Origin: Terrimonas sp. | Lineage (GTDB): Bacteria > Bacteroidota > Bacteroidia > Chitinophagales > Chitinophagaceae | Direction of reading: 5' to 3' | Length of the DNA: 37,993 nucleotides | NCBI GenBank assembly: GCA_016125075.1 | Contig: WGMO01000029.1 | Span: 1 to 37,993, forward strand | Shown: positions 25,199 through 35,685 of the stretch, piece by piece | Position numbering within the stretch: position 1 is the first letter of the stretch | Layout of the letters: each line of letters opens with the position of its first letter | Made by a program: the position numbers and the translations under genes | Notes under the pieces: generated by a model | The model's database searches: none | What the model was told of the DNA's origin: nothing | The model's input: the letters and a program-made list of their open reading frames with translations, nothing else

Positions 25199-25603
25199 AT
25201 GCCCTCTCATTTTACTTTTTCAACGATTATCCCTGTCCGGATAACCGATATTAATTATGGCAACCATGTTGGGAATGATGCCATCCTTTCACTCCTGCAT
25301 GAGGCCCGGATGCAGTTCCTGATGAGCCATGGTTTTACCGAATTGAATTGCGGCGGCCCCGGGCTGATCATGAAAGATGTGCAGATAGAATTCAAAAATG
25401 AAATTGGATATGGTGACCCGGTAACCGCCCAGTTAGTAACGGGTAATTTCTCCAAAGTGTCATTTGAACTTTTCTATCGCTTAAAAAATGAGGATAAAAC
25501 CCTGGTTAATGCAAAAACAACCATGGTTTGTTTTGACTATGCTTCAAAAAAAATTGCGGCCATTCCCGCCATCGTTATGGAACAACTCAGTGCCCCGCAC
25601 TAG
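25199..25603 (+). CDS. Acyl-CoA thioesterase, hotdog fold (4HBT-like)
   Basis: A 134-residue single hotdog domain if started at the ATG at 25199; a GTG at 25178 would add seven residues. The motif DINYGNHVGNDAILSLLHEARM gives the Asp-x-x-x-x-x-His and the central helix of the 4-hydroxybenzoyl-CoA thioesterase family, followed by the strands VQIEFKNEIGYGD and VNAKTTMVCFD. It would release free acids from acyl-CoA; chain preference is unknown. Its stop overlaps the stop of the convergent lipoprotein gene by 3-4 bp. Confidence 0.87.
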   Translation: MPSHFTFSTIIPVRITDINYGNHVGNDAILSLLHEARMQFLMSHGFTELNCGGPGLIMKDVQIEFKNEIGYGDPVTAQLVTGNFSKVSFELFYRLKNEDKTLVNAKTTMVCFDYASKKIAAIPAIVMEQLSAPH

Positions 25604-26487
25604 AAGGGTAAAATATTCCAGAACAACTTAACGATCCTTCTCCGTTCATCGCTTTGCCGGTAATCCGTAATGGCTTTATCCGGAAACTCTTCTCCCCTTC
25701 CCTGCGGCAGCACCTGCGAGGAAAACAAACCAAATCCAGCCTTCCCCGTCGTACGGTCTTTGACCATCCTGTTAATTAATTTCCCCACCGACTCGGCCCT
25801 CAACCGGGATAGTTCCAGGTTCAGTTCGCTGGAACTGACCCCATCTTTCCGGATATTTTCCTGTAAAACCCTGGATAGCTGGCTTTCGGTATTAATGGGT
25901 TCTGCATCAGCATACCCTAATATAATAAAAGAGGCCGTAAGTTTTTTGCCGGGAAATTTAGCGGCAAATTCCACCATTTCATTCACGACAGGCGAAAAGA
26001 TGGCCCTTGTGGAAAGGTTATCTGCAATCGTATATTGCCCGGGTTCAAATAAGGAAGCCGTATTGAATTGGGAAAACGTATTGGTAGAAAGGATCTCATT
26101 GACGATCGTGATATTTTCAAGGTTAACCCTGGCTTCGGCCAGTAAATTCATCGTCCGCTGGGCAATGGTATTCATATCGCTGTGCCGGATACGGGAATTG
26201 ATTAATACTGAGTCCTCTTCCAAATGACTTTTAGTAACCCTTTCCAGCGAATCCGTATAATCCAGGATCTTTTGCCCGGATGCATCATCAATCAGTTGCT
26301 TTTCTGTTTTCTGACGGGTGGTAGTCCTGACCGCATCAATTTTTTCAACGGTTGCCAGCTCAATACTTTTTTTCTCTGCCAGTGTGGATGTAAGGTTGCG
26401 GAGTTTGTTCCCGCCAGCGCAGGAATACATCACCAATGCAATCAAAAAAAGGCTGCAGCCATAACCGGTAAATTTCAGGTTCCCCAT
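25600..26487 (-). CDS. Outer-membrane lipoprotein with OmpA-like domain
   Basis: A 295-residue protein with a lipoprotein signal (LIALVMYSC, Cys23). The middle (40-130) is helical. The C-terminal part is OmpA/MotB-like: ASFIILGYADAEPI, then LNLELSRLRAESVGKLI and a final DERRRIVKLFW, the arrangement by which this fold binds diaminopimelate in peptidoglycan; the GYADAEP loop stands for the usual G-H-T/A-D. It begins 29 bp after the TPR gene and is probably in one operon with it. Confidence 0.8.
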   Translation of the reverse strand: MGNLKFTGYGCSLFLIALVMYSCAGGNKLRNLTSTLAEKKSIELATVEKIDAVRTTTRQKTEKQLIDDASGQKILDYTDSLERVTKSHLEEDSVLINSRIRHSDMNTIAQRTMNLLAEARVNLENITIVNEILSTNTFSQFNTASLFEPGQYTIADNLSTRAIFSPVVNEMVEFAAKFPGKKLTASFIILGYADAEPINTESQLSRVLQENIRKDGVSSSELNLELSRLRAESVGKLINRMVKDRTTGKAGFGLFSSQVLPQGRGEEFPDKAITDYRQSDERRRIVKLFWNILPF

Positions 26488-26516
26488 GCTATAGAGATTA
26501 TTTATAAAAGATCATA

Positions 26517-27347
26517 CTATTTCATCGCCTGGATTTCTGCCAATAACCCCACGGCAAGTTCACTTTCCATCAGGGTAAGTTCATTGTACTTTTTGATGGC
26601 TTCCTGTTTTTGACCCGTTTTGATATAACAGAGGCCGGAATAATACAAGGAAGTTTCAATACGGGGCTCCGCTTTTTCCGCTTTTTTAAGGTGGATCAGC
26701 GCCTCCTGGTATTTCCCGGTTGCATAGAGCGAATAACCCAGTTCTGCAAATCCAAGGTAGTAGACCGTGTCGATACTGACCACTTTTTCAAGGTAGGGTA
26801 TGGCTTCGGAAAAATATTTCAGTTCATTACAACACCAACCCGCCCAGTAATTGGCTTTTTTATTCCCCTTATCCAGCCTCAATACATCACGGTACCATTT
26901 AAGGGCTTCTTTCACATCATGCTTCTTATCCCGGTAAATATCCCCCAGGCCCAGTTTTGCAGACAAATTGACCGAATCAACCAAAAGAGCATTCCTGAAA
27001 TACAGTAATGCCAGGTCGGTACTGTCGAGATGGTAATAGGCATATCCGGTTTCGTCGAGTACCCGGGCATCACCGGGTAAATACACATTTGCTTTCTTTA
27101 AGGCTTCCAGGGCAAGATCATGCTGCAACAATTCATTATAACACCATCCTATCTCAAAATAGGCTTCCCCAAAATCATTCCGAAGGGCCACTGCCTTTTT
27201 AAAAGATTCCAGTGCCAGGGTACATTTTCCTTCCGCTTTTAATTTTTTACCGGCTATGAGGCTTTCTTCGGCCGTCTGGCCAAACGATGCGCGACCTGTG
27301 ACCAGGAACAATAAAAGAAAGTATGTGAATGTTTTAATCATTACCAA
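26517..27347 (-). CDS. Exported TPR protein
   Basis: A 276-residue protein with a signal peptide (IKTFTYLLLLFLVTGRASFGQ-type, cut near residue 24) followed by about six tetratricopeptide repeats, for example CTLALESFKKAVALRNDFG, HDLALEALKKANVYLP and YQEALIHLKKAEKAEP. TPRs mediate protein contacts; the partner is unknown. With the downstream OmpA-like lipoprotein it could form an envelope complex. Starts at Met1 or Met3. Confidence 0.85.
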   Translation of the reverse strand: MVMIKTFTYFLLLFLVTGRASFGQTAEESLIAGKKLKAEGKCTLALESFKKAVALRNDFGEAYFEIGWCYNELLQHDLALEALKKANVYLPGDARVLDETGYAYYHLDSTDLALLYFRNALLVDSVNLSAKLGLGDIYRDKKHDVKEALKWYRDVLRLDKGNKKANYWAGWCCNELKYFSEAIPYLEKVVSIDTVYYLGFAELGYSLYATGKYQEALIHLKKAEKAEPRIETSLYYSGLCYIKTGQKQEAIKKYNELTLMESELAVGLLAEIQAMK

Positions 27348-27381
27348 CCGTACGGAGTCATTCCGGGAAATACAGAAAAAG

Positions 27382-27389
27382 CAAAATTA
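27382..27389 (-). promoter_or_regulatory. Candidate -7 element of the TPR-OmpA-like operon
   Basis: TAATTTTG on the minus strand, 35 bp before the TPR start. No -33 box at the standard distance. Confidence 0.4.
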
Positions 27390-27402
27390 TCGAAGCAACA
27401 AA

Positions 27403-28140
27403 TTAAATTAAATTATTCCAGATATTCCAGCTTTCTTCTGCCTGTATCCTGAGCATTTCCATCCCATTCTGCACTTTTGCACCCCTTTCAGCTCCTTTCT
27501 GTAAAAATAGGGTCTGCTCCGGATTGTAGATGAGGTCAAAGAGAAAATGGTTGCCGCCGATAGCCTGAAAATCACTAAGGGGTGTTCCCGTGATGTCGGG
27601 GAACATCCCAATGGGGGTGGTATTGATGATCAGTTCATGTTCCCGGATCAAATCGGGCACAAGTTCCCCGTATCCCAGATAACCCGCTCCTTTTTCTTTC
27701 CGGGAAACGATCCGGAAGGGAATCCTCAGTTTTTTCAAAACATAAACAACAGCTTTGGCGGCGCCTCCGCTTCCGAGTACCAGGGCCTGCTGTAGCCGGG
27801 GTTCCCAATCAGACAACAGGGCTTTTTCAAAACCCACGACATCGGTATTATAACCGATCAGTTTCCCGTTTTCAAATTTGATACAGTTACAGGCACCAGT
27901 TTCTGCTACAACCGCTGTCCGGTCATCGAGAAAAGAAAGCACTTTTTCTTTGTAGGGAATGGTCACATTGAGACCGGCCATTTCATGTTCGGCAATCAGG
28001 GCCGGGAAATCATCGATGGCATGCAGCGGAAAATTTTCATACCGGCAATTCCTGATATTTTCCTTCCGGAATTTTTCGGCAAAATATTTTGTTGAAAAGG
28101 AATGAGACAAAGGAAACCCTATCAACCCATAGATTTTCAT
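27403..28140 (-). CDS. aroE: Shikimate dehydrogenase
   Basis: A 245-residue NADP-type enzyme that reduces 3-dehydroshikimate to shikimate in aromatic amino acid synthesis. Motifs: GFPLSHSFSTKYF (shikimate binding), NVTIPYKEKV with the catalytic lysine, GYNTDVVGF with the paired aspartate, VLGSGGAAKAVVYVL (nucleotide binding) and NTTPIGMFPD. Slightly shorter than the E. coli enzyme (272) but typical of the phylum. Its ATG overlaps the stop of the comA-like gene as ATGA, so translation is coupled. Confidence 0.95.
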   Translation of the reverse strand: MKIYGLIGFPLSHSFSTKYFAEKFRKENIRNCRYENFPLHAIDDFPALIAEHEMAGLNVTIPYKEKVLSFLDDRTAVVAETGACNCIKFENGKLIGYNTDVVGFEKALLSDWEPRLQQALVLGSGGAAKAVVYVLKKLRIPFRIVSRKEKGAGYLGYGELVPDLIREHELIINTTPIGMFPDITGTPLSDFQAIGGNHFLFDLIYNPEQTLFLQKGAERGAKVQNGMEMLRIQAEESWNIWNNLI

Positions 28141-28910
28141 TGGGCATCATCTTTATTCAGGTAAAGATGAAATGTATCACCCCTTAAACCCAACCGCATG
28201 GCTTCAAGCGGCAGCATTTCAGAGGGGGCGATATTGCCCAGGTTCACATTGCAGCCGATCAGTTCAATAAAATACAGCTGCTGGGCTTTCTGGGGTGCTT
28301 CCCAGATAATTTTTTCTGAGGGAATCTGGGTGAGTATTTCCTGTACCAGTCCTTCCCTAACTTCTCCGCTTCCCCTGTAAATGCCAACATTTCCCGCTTC
28401 CCGGGCTTCAGCAATCACATAGGTGGATCCTGCATTCAGCTCTGCACGCATCAGTTCAATCCATTTATACGGGGGAATGATATGTGCGGCATCCTTGCTG
28501 CCCACTTCGCTCAAAACGATCCCGTGTTGTGTCAGTTTCTCTATATACCCGCATTTTTCAGCATGGGGGATCGTGATGGATCCATCGCTCACTTCCATAT
28601 AGGTAATACCGTATTCCTTACAGATGGCTATATAATCCTCAAACTGGTTACGGATCAGGAAAGCTTCAAACAAAGTGCCCCCAAAATAAACAGGAATATC
28701 ATAGGAACGGTACACCTTAAGTTTCCCTTCCAGGTTGGGCGTAACGAAGGATGTGCCAAAACCCAGTTTGACAATATCCACATGCGGACCGGAAACACTC
28801 ATGAAATTTTCAGCTTCATTGATACTTAAACCTTTGTCCATCACCATAGTGATACCATCTAAGCGGGGCTTTTTATTTCTTTCCGGGATCTGCTTTAGGT
28901 TGAAATTCAT
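28137..28910 (-). CDS. Phosphosulfolactate synthase (ComA family)
   Basis: A 257-residue ComA-family protein. The family adds sulfite to phosphoenolpyruvate to give (2R)-phospho-3-sulfolactate, the first step of coenzyme M synthesis in methanogens and a source of sulfolactate in Bacillus. Landmarks: GITMVMDKG, DIVKLGFGTSFV, IPVYFGGTLFEAF, YMEVSDGSI, VLSEVGSKD, VIAEAREAGNVGIY and IWEAPQKAQQ. Chitinophagaceae do not make coenzyme M, so a role in sulfolactate or sulfonolipid metabolism is possible but unproven. It is translationally coupled to aroE; both pathways draw on phosphoenolpyruvate. Confidence 0.85.
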   Translation of the reverse strand: MNFNLKQIPERNKKPRLDGITMVMDKGLSINEAENFMSVSGPHVDIVKLGFGTSFVTPNLEGKLKVYRSYDIPVYFGGTLFEAFLIRNQFEDYIAICKEYGITYMEVSDGSITIPHAEKCGYIEKLTQHGIVLSEVGSKDAAHIIPPYKWIELMRAELNAGSTYVIAEAREAGNVGIYRGSGEVREGLVQEILTQIPSEKIIWEAPQKAQQLYFIELIGCNVNLGNIAPSEMLPLEAMRLGLRGDTFHLYLNKDDAQ

Positions 28911-28952
28911 GTAGAGTTGATTTGGGGAACAATAACTTTTTTAAAACAGCGG

Positions 28953-28960
28953 CAAAATTA
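28953..28960 (-). promoter_or_regulatory. Candidate -7 element of the comA-like/aroE operon
   Basis: TAATTTTG on the minus strand, 42 bp before the ATG; no -33 box. Confidence 0.4.
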
Positions 28961-29010
28961 GGGAAGTAAAGGGTAAATGCTATCAGGAAAAGGAATGATT
29001 TTCATCATCT

Positions 29011-30447
29011 TCACCTTCTTTTCTTATAACGGGCAATAACATCAACTACCTGCTGATGCTGTAATATCCCGGGATTCAGCTCTACGAATTTTTTCAGGAG
29101 TTTGGGAGCTGCTGTCAGCGCCTTTTCGAGTAAAAGCAGTGCTTCTTTTGTACTGCCGGCCACCAAAAGGAATGCACTCTTATAATAGAGAAAGATCGGT
29201 TTTTGGTGGGTAGCCACGAGCGCATGATCGGCCTGGAGGATGGCCTCATCATAAAATCCTGCCTTATACAAACAGCGCAACAGGGCTTCCCATCCGGCAA
29301 CATTTTTAGCCCTTGCCGCCACCACATTAGAAAGATGGAAGATGGCTTCCTTGAAATCACCCAACTGTATCCTGCACTCTCCCATCAGGAGGTTATATTC
29401 CGGCTGAAGCGGGTGTATCTTCAATGCAGCTTCAATCTGCCGGGCGGATTGTGAAAACTGCCCTTCATTAAAATAGGTAAAAGCAAGCTTATAATACAGT
29501 TTGCTGTCTTCCGGGTTCATGTGTGATGCCTTCCGGTAATAGAACCTGGCCTGCCCGTATTTGCGCATCTTATCATAACAGTGACCAATCGCCTCATAGA
29601 TCAGTTCTTCGGGTTTTGAAAGTTCAATTACTTTCTCCAATACCTCAATGGCTTCCTTATATTTCCTGAGCCGCATATAAGCATCTCCCATATTCCGGTA
29701 AGCATAATCAAATTTTTCTTCGATGGTCACGGCATATTTGTAAGCATCAATGGCCTTTTCATAGAGTTTAAGTCCCTGGTAAGCAGCTGCCAGGTTGAAC
29801 CATGCCAGTTCATTGTAAGGATATTCGTCAATGATGCCCTGGTGCAACCTAATGCTTTCTTCATTCCTGCCGGTGAAATCCGTCCAGAAGCAGATCTTAT
29901 ACAAGGCCTCCTCGTTATTCGGGTCGTCCTCCAGTATGAGTTTAAGGCAATCGAAGATCTTATCAAATTCCTCATAATCATCATAAACATCCGCCAGCTC
30001 AAATAACAGGTCAATCCTTTCATCGCCATTAAAGAGCGAGAGGGCATCTTCCAGTAAAGCAACAGCCTTTTCCTGCTGGTCGAGGGCCAGGTAAGCATCC
30101 GTTTTTAGAATGTACAAATTGATATCCATACTGTCCAGCAAAGAAGCCTTATCCAGTATTTCCAGTGATTCCTGGTATTTCCGTGAAGCCAGCAGAACAT
30201 CGGCCTTCTTAATGAGTAATAAGGATGAATAAGGGTAGTGCTCGGTGGCATGGTCGGCCGCCTCAAGAGCATTCGGCAATTCTTCCCGCTCATCAAAGTA
30301 ATCGATTATCTTTTCAAAGGAGTCTTCGTCAAGAAAGGAATGGTGCCGGCCATTTTTCAGATTCTCATACTGCTTCAGCAGTTCCCAGAAACCTTCTTTG
30401 TCTTCTTGGTAAGGACGTTCTTTCATGAATATCAAAGGTTTAGACAA
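29011..30447 (-). CDS. Cytoplasmic TPR protein
   Basis: A 478-residue protein made almost entirely of tetratricopeptide repeats (about ten, residues 45-450), such as YQESLEILDKASLLD, YEKAIDAYKYAVTIEEKFD, YKEAIEVLEKVIELS and FKEAIFHLSNVVAAR. The N-terminus is acidic and the C-terminal end basic; there is no signal peptide, unlike the TPR protein at 26.5 kb. The ATG at 30426 (MKERPYQED) is an alternative start. The function is unknown; no promoter box was found in the 105 bp upstream. Confidence 0.88.
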   Translation of the reverse strand: MSKPLIFMKERPYQEDKEGFWELLKQYENLKNGRHHSFLDEDSFEKIIDYFDEREELPNALEAADHATEHYPYSSLLLIKKADVLLASRKYQESLEILDKASLLDSMDINLYILKTDAYLALDQQEKAVALLEDALSLFNGDERIDLLFELADVYDDYEEFDKIFDCLKLILEDDPNNEEALYKICFWTDFTGRNEESIRLHQGIIDEYPYNELAWFNLAAAYQGLKLYEKAIDAYKYAVTIEEKFDYAYRNMGDAYMRLRKYKEAIEVLEKVIELSKPEELIYEAIGHCYDKMRKYGQARFYYRKASHMNPEDSKLYYKLAFTYFNEGQFSQSARQIEAALKIHPLQPEYNLLMGECRIQLGDFKEAIFHLSNVVAARAKNVAGWEALLRCLYKAGFYDEAILQADHALVATHQKPIFLYYKSAFLLVAGSTKEALLLLEKALTAAPKLLKKFVELNPGILQHQQVVDVIARYKKRR

Positions 30448-30559
30448 ATTAAACTATTTTCTAAAAAAAACTACCTTTTTAGTAACATTTTTTCACTTCC
30501 AGCGTTAAATAAATACTAATAATCTGGACAAACGGTTTTTTTATCAATTTTTTTGTATT

Positions 30560-30567
30560 TATCTTTG
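30560..30567 (+). promoter_or_regulatory. Candidate -7 element of the small secreted protein gene
   Basis: TATCTTTG matches TAnnTTTG; a T-rich stretch but no clear TTTG occurs 19-20 bp upstream. It helps to place the gene start at 30604 rather than upstream. Confidence 0.5.
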
Positions 30568-30603
30568 TTACGAATGATGTTTAAATCTTCTATATACACC
30601 GCT

Positions 30604-30945
30604 ATGCTGCGCAGGAATATTGTAACCGCTGTTCTGGTTACTGTTTCTGCTATTACAGCTTTTGCTACTTTAGGAGATGGGAATGCAAAGAATAAGAAAA
30701 GTTCTTTGCTGGCCAACCGGTATACAAAGATTACACCCGGTAAATTTTCACTCAAATCAGGTTACCAGTACCGTGGCAGCCAGATCATTTCCCAGCAATC
30801 TGAGAATAATATCATTTCCCTAAATTCAGTCATTACCTACCAAAAAGGTAATACCACGTATATTGTTCCCCTGAAAACAAAGCTGAATTCGAATACCAAC
30901 GATAAGGTGAAGTTTTCTGTGGGTGTTCCTTCTCTAAACAAATAG
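30604..30945 (+). CDS. Small exported protein, function unknown
   Basis: A 113-residue protein if started at the ATG at 30604, which gives a clean signal peptide (LRRNIVTAVLVTVSAITAFA). The frame is open from 30553, but that start overlaps the promoter box, and ATGs at 30574 and 30577 would leave almost no leader. The mature part is rich in Ser, Asn and Lys with alternating hydrophobic residues (IISLNSVITYQKGNTTYIV), suggesting a small beta structure. I do not recognise a family. Confidence 0.72.
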   Translation: MLRRNIVTAVLVTVSAITAFATLGDGNAKNKKSSLLANRYTKITPGKFSLKSGYQYRGSQIISQQSENNIISLNSVITYQKGNTTYIVPLKTKLNSNTNDKVKFSVGVPSLNK

Positions 30946-30964
30946 CTTTCCCCGGTTTTTCTCT

Positions 30965-31633
30965 TTACTCTGTTCCGCCAATTTTTTTACTTTCTTCGTA
31001 TGTCATCACCCTGTACCCGGTTTTAGGGAGGTCAAACTTTGACACCGGTACGATATTGAAGCTGATTTTTGAAACCGTGTAGGTGATCTTTATTTTCCCA
31101 AGACTGGATTCATATTCCATGGCAAGACCCGGTAATGACCGGTTGGCATATTGAAAATCCCTGTTTTCCGGAACCAGTTCTTTCGTGAAATACACAGTAA
31201 AAGAAGTTCCGTCCTTCAGGGTACCAACGGCTTTCTGGCATTGATATCCCAATATTTCTTTATACTCATCAAAATATTTAAAAACAACCCCTTCATATTT
31301 TTGGTTGGAAGCTTTCCAATCCCCTGCCGTCATCGTGATCATATACTTTGACTCACCATATTCCTTTAATACCGTAGCGGCACCTGTACGGGCATCCACA
31401 ATGGTGGACTGGGTCCCCAATGAACTAACCAGCTCTGACCTGCTTTTATTGGCTTTCAGGTAAACGACACTTACCGCACCGTCAAACATATCAGCAATCT
31501 TTGGATCGGTATCACCGGTATTGATCACAATATCATAAGTGATCGTTCCTTCGGTAATTCTTTTCTGCCCGGTGACCTGTGCCGACACCAGGAAGGAAGC
31601 TCCGAGCAGTATATATAATAAACTATTTCGCAT
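30965..31633 (-). CDS. Exported GLPGLI/DUF4412-like protein
   Basis: A 222-residue protein with a signal peptide (about residues 1-22). The mature protein is beta-rich and has the layout of the GLPGLI-type families of Bacteroidota: EGTITYDIVI near the N-terminus, KYMITM, EILGYQCQKAVG, FTVYFTKEL and SLPGLAMEYES near the C-terminus. The function of these families is not known. It is convergent with the small secreted protein gene, with 19 bp between stops. Confidence 0.78.
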   Translation of the reverse strand: MRNSLLYILLGASFLVSAQVTGQKRITEGTITYDIVINTGDTDPKIADMFDGAVSVVYLKANKSRSELVSSLGTQSTIVDARTGAATVLKEYGESKYMITMTAGDWKASNQKYEGVVFKYFDEYKEILGYQCQKAVGTLKDGTSFTVYFTKELVPENRDFQYANRSLPGLAMEYESSLGKIKITYTVSKISFNIVPVSKFDLPKTGYRVMTYEESKKIGGTE

Positions 31634-31702
31634 TTCTACTGATTTGAATCAACTACCCAAATGACGGTCTAAATTAGTTAAATAGTTGTATTAATGAAAA
31701 AG

Positions 31703-31740
31703 AAAACCGGGTATCCCCTTTACAGGAAATACCCGGTATA
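31703..31740 (-). terminator. Terminator of yidC
   Basis: CCGGGTAT (31707-31714) and ATACCCGG (31729-31736) form an 8-bp stem with a 14-nt loop; on the minus strand U-rich sequence follows. It lies about 25 bp after the yidC stop. Confidence 0.8.
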
Positions 31741-31759
31741 CCATCTTTAACAAATCCTG

Positions 31760-33595
31760 TCAGCGCTTGCCTTTTTGTTGCATTTCTTTTAACTTTTTCT
31801 GTGACTCCTGCATCTGTTCCATCCTTTCCTGCCATTTTGATTTTGCCTTGGGTTTCTTCCGGTTCTCGTCCATCTTGGCCAGTATCTTATCATGATCGAT
31901 GATATAATTCTGGATCACAAACTGGATAACCAGTGTAATCAGGTTTGAAACCGTATAATACCAGGTCAATGCCGAAGGGAGCCTGTTGAAAATGAATAAA
32001 AGGAAGAAAGGGAAAATATAGGGCATATACTTCAGCATGGGGTTGCTCTGGTCAGGCGTCATACTCATGCTGTACAGGGAAATCAGGAAACTGGTGATCA
32101 CCGCCGTGATCGTGAACATACTCAGGTGATCGCCGAGTAAGGGTATGGAGGTGCCGAAATGGATCACTTTGTCATAAGCAGACAGGTCATTGGCCCATAA
32201 GAAACTTTGCCCGCGCAAGTCAACGCTGGCATTAAAAAAACTGTATAAGGCAAAGAAGATGGGAATCTGTAAGAGTGCCGGTATACAACCGCCCAGTGGG
32301 TTAACCCCCGCTTCCCGGAAAAGCTTCATCTGTTCCATGCTCATCTGCTGCTGATCACCTCCGGTCTTTTCCTTGAGTTTGGCAATTTCGGGCCGGAGCA
32401 CCTTCATCTTGGCGCCACTCAGGTAACTGGAGTAGGTAAGCGGAGATATAAGCAAGCGAATGAATATCGTCAGTAAGGCAATGGCAAGACCAAAACTACC
32501 GGCAAAATTCCTGATAAAATCAAAAACAGGAATCACCACATATTTATTGATCGGTCGTACAAAAGCATACATTCCCTGGCCCAGGTTGACCAGTTTCCCC
32601 ATCTGCATATCATATTGCTTCAGGATTTTATAGTTCGAAGGCCCGTAATAAATGCTAAAAGGAACGTTGATATCATTGCCACCCTTCAGCTCCATGCGCA
32701 TCGTGGCCGTGGATTTTACAACGATATGAACTGAGTCGGGTGGAATGGTCCATTCGATCTTGCCCGAATTGAAATTATCCTTGGCTACCAGGATGGTATT
32801 GAAGAAACGCTGCCTGACACCCAGCCAGTGTACAGGATTCGAGAACTGTTTATCACTCCTGCGGCCGATGGTGTGATAATCAAATTCGCCATCGGTAACA
32901 TACCCTACCTGAGTGTTCTGTTTTTCAAAGGAAAGGTCGCTTTCCTGTTGTACCGCTTCATATTGCCAGGAAAGGTTCAGCACACCCTGGGTCAGTAACT
33001 GTTCAGCCCCTTTAAACTGGATATCAAAACCAATCATATAATCATCCGGCCTGATCACAAACTGATGGGTCACCGAAGGACCTGCACTATCGGAGAGCAG
33101 GGTAAAGCTGATCACAGAATCGCCATCCCGGTTGACCGATTTTTGGAAAGACTGGAAATAGAAATCCGTAATCTGTGCGCTACGGCCACCGGTATTGATC
33201 GTATAGTCAATCTTATCAAAATCGCTGCCCGCCAGCTTGACCCTGTTACTATCCTGGTTCCTGAAATTCTTCAGCTCCACCCATCTGGGTTGTCCGCCCT
33301 TATTGGTAAAAGCAATCCTGAGCACTTTATTCTCGACATAAAAAAGTTCTTCCCTGCCTTCGGCTGCTGTTTTATACTGACCGGCTTTTTCAAACTTAAC
33401 CTGGGAATCAATTCTTGCCTCATCCCTGATGATACGGGATGTATCCTGCTTGGGCCGTTTTGCGAGCTCTATAGAATCCTGGCGGGCCCTTTCAATGCTC
33501 ATCGCCTGTTGCTCCTTGCTGGTATATGCAAAATAGCCAATCAACAATATACCCAGCAAAACGAAACCGATAATCGTATTACGATCCAAATTCAT
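31760..33595 (-). CDS. yidC: Membrane protein insertase YidC
   Basis: A 611-residue YidC of Gram-negative type, which inserts and folds inner-membrane proteins alone or with SecYEG. An N-terminal span (NTIIGFVLLGILLIGYFAY) is followed by the large periplasmic domain (about 60-350) and a C-terminal set of five spans beginning at FIRNFAGSFGLAIALLTIFIRL. The hydrophilic-groove arginine is in IFIRLLISPLTY, and MKLFREAGVNPLGGCIPALLQIP is the conserved C1 loop region. The C-terminal tail is Lys- and Gln-rich, as is usual for ribosome contact. It is downstream of pyrG on the same strand with its own promoter box. Confidence 0.97.
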   Translation of the reverse strand: MNLDRNTIIGFVLLGILLIGYFAYTSKEQQAMSIERARQDSIELAKRPKQDTSRIIRDEARIDSQVKFEKAGQYKTAAEGREELFYVENKVLRIAFTNKGGQPRWVELKNFRNQDSNRVKLAGSDFDKIDYTINTGGRSAQITDFYFQSFQKSVNRDGDSVISFTLLSDSAGPSVTHQFVIRPDDYMIGFDIQFKGAEQLLTQGVLNLSWQYEAVQQESDLSFEKQNTQVGYVTDGEFDYHTIGRRSDKQFSNPVHWLGVRQRFFNTILVAKDNFNSGKIEWTIPPDSVHIVVKSTATMRMELKGGNDINVPFSIYYGPSNYKILKQYDMQMGKLVNLGQGMYAFVRPINKYVVIPVFDFIRNFAGSFGLAIALLTIFIRLLISPLTYSSYLSGAKMKVLRPEIAKLKEKTGGDQQQMSMEQMKLFREAGVNPLGGCIPALLQIPIFFALYSFFNASVDLRGQSFLWANDLSAYDKVIHFGTSIPLLGDHLSMFTITAVITSFLISLYSMSMTPDQSNPMLKYMPYIFPFFLLFIFNRLPSALTWYYTVSNLITLVIQFVIQNYIIDHDKILAKMDENRKKPKAKSKWQERMEQMQESQKKLKEMQQKGKR

Positions 33596-33618
33596 TCTTA
33601 TGAAATTTTAAAGAGGGG

Positions 33619-33626
33619 CAAAGATA
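33619..33626 (-). promoter_or_regulatory. Candidate -7 element of yidC
   Basis: TATCTTTG on the minus strand, 23 bp before the yidC ATG, in the 116-bp gap after pyrG; no -33 TTTG. Suggests yidC can be expressed independently of pyrG. Confidence 0.5.
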
Positions 33627-33711
33627 GGGATTTCCACTGCGTTGGTGGCATCACCATCAGAATCAGGTTCTTTACTGTAAAACCCTGTCAATAAGGCATT
33701 CGGAAGCTTTA

Positions 33712-35388
<1,677 letters not shown>

Positions 35389-35443
35389 TTACTATCATTT
35401 CAGGAAAGGCTAAGCCAATAAAAGTCAAATACTGCTTGTCTTT

Positions 35444-35575
35444 TTAGGCAGTGTCATGATCAAAAAACTTTAAAAATTTTTTCAGAAAACTTAGCCCTAT
35501 CCATACGACCAGCGGAAAGATGTTCAGAAGAATATCCGGGAGGTCATGCAAACCTACATTAATTTTTCCGGTCAT
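35444..35575 (-). CDS. Candidate 43-residue single-span peptide
   Basis: A short open frame, ATG at 35575 and TAA at 35444. The peptide starts MTGKINVGLHDL and has one hydrophobic stretch (DILLNIFPLVVWIGLSFL), then a basic amphipathic end (KKFLKFFDHDTA). This layout, a short polar N-terminus, one span and positive charges after it, is common for small membrane proteins. It lies 82 bp upstream of pyrG, same strand, in an otherwise empty 215-bp gap. There is no recognised family and no clear promoter; a chance frame is possible. Confidence 0.35.
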   Translation of the reverse strand: MTGKINVGLHDLPDILLNIFPLVVWIGLSFLKKFLKFFDHDTA

Positions 35576-35685
35576 AGAAAATTTATGGGCCAGCTGTGGA
35601 AAAGTCAGACAAAATCCTGATTATTCCGGTTAATATCAGATTTCGTTATGGGTTTTTGCTATTTTGGCCTTTAAAACCCGGTTGC

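Noticed and set aside
29011-30447. CRISPR or DNA repeat in the TPR gene
   Set aside because: The periodicity is of protein repeats with diverged DNA; there are no identical direct repeats with spacers.
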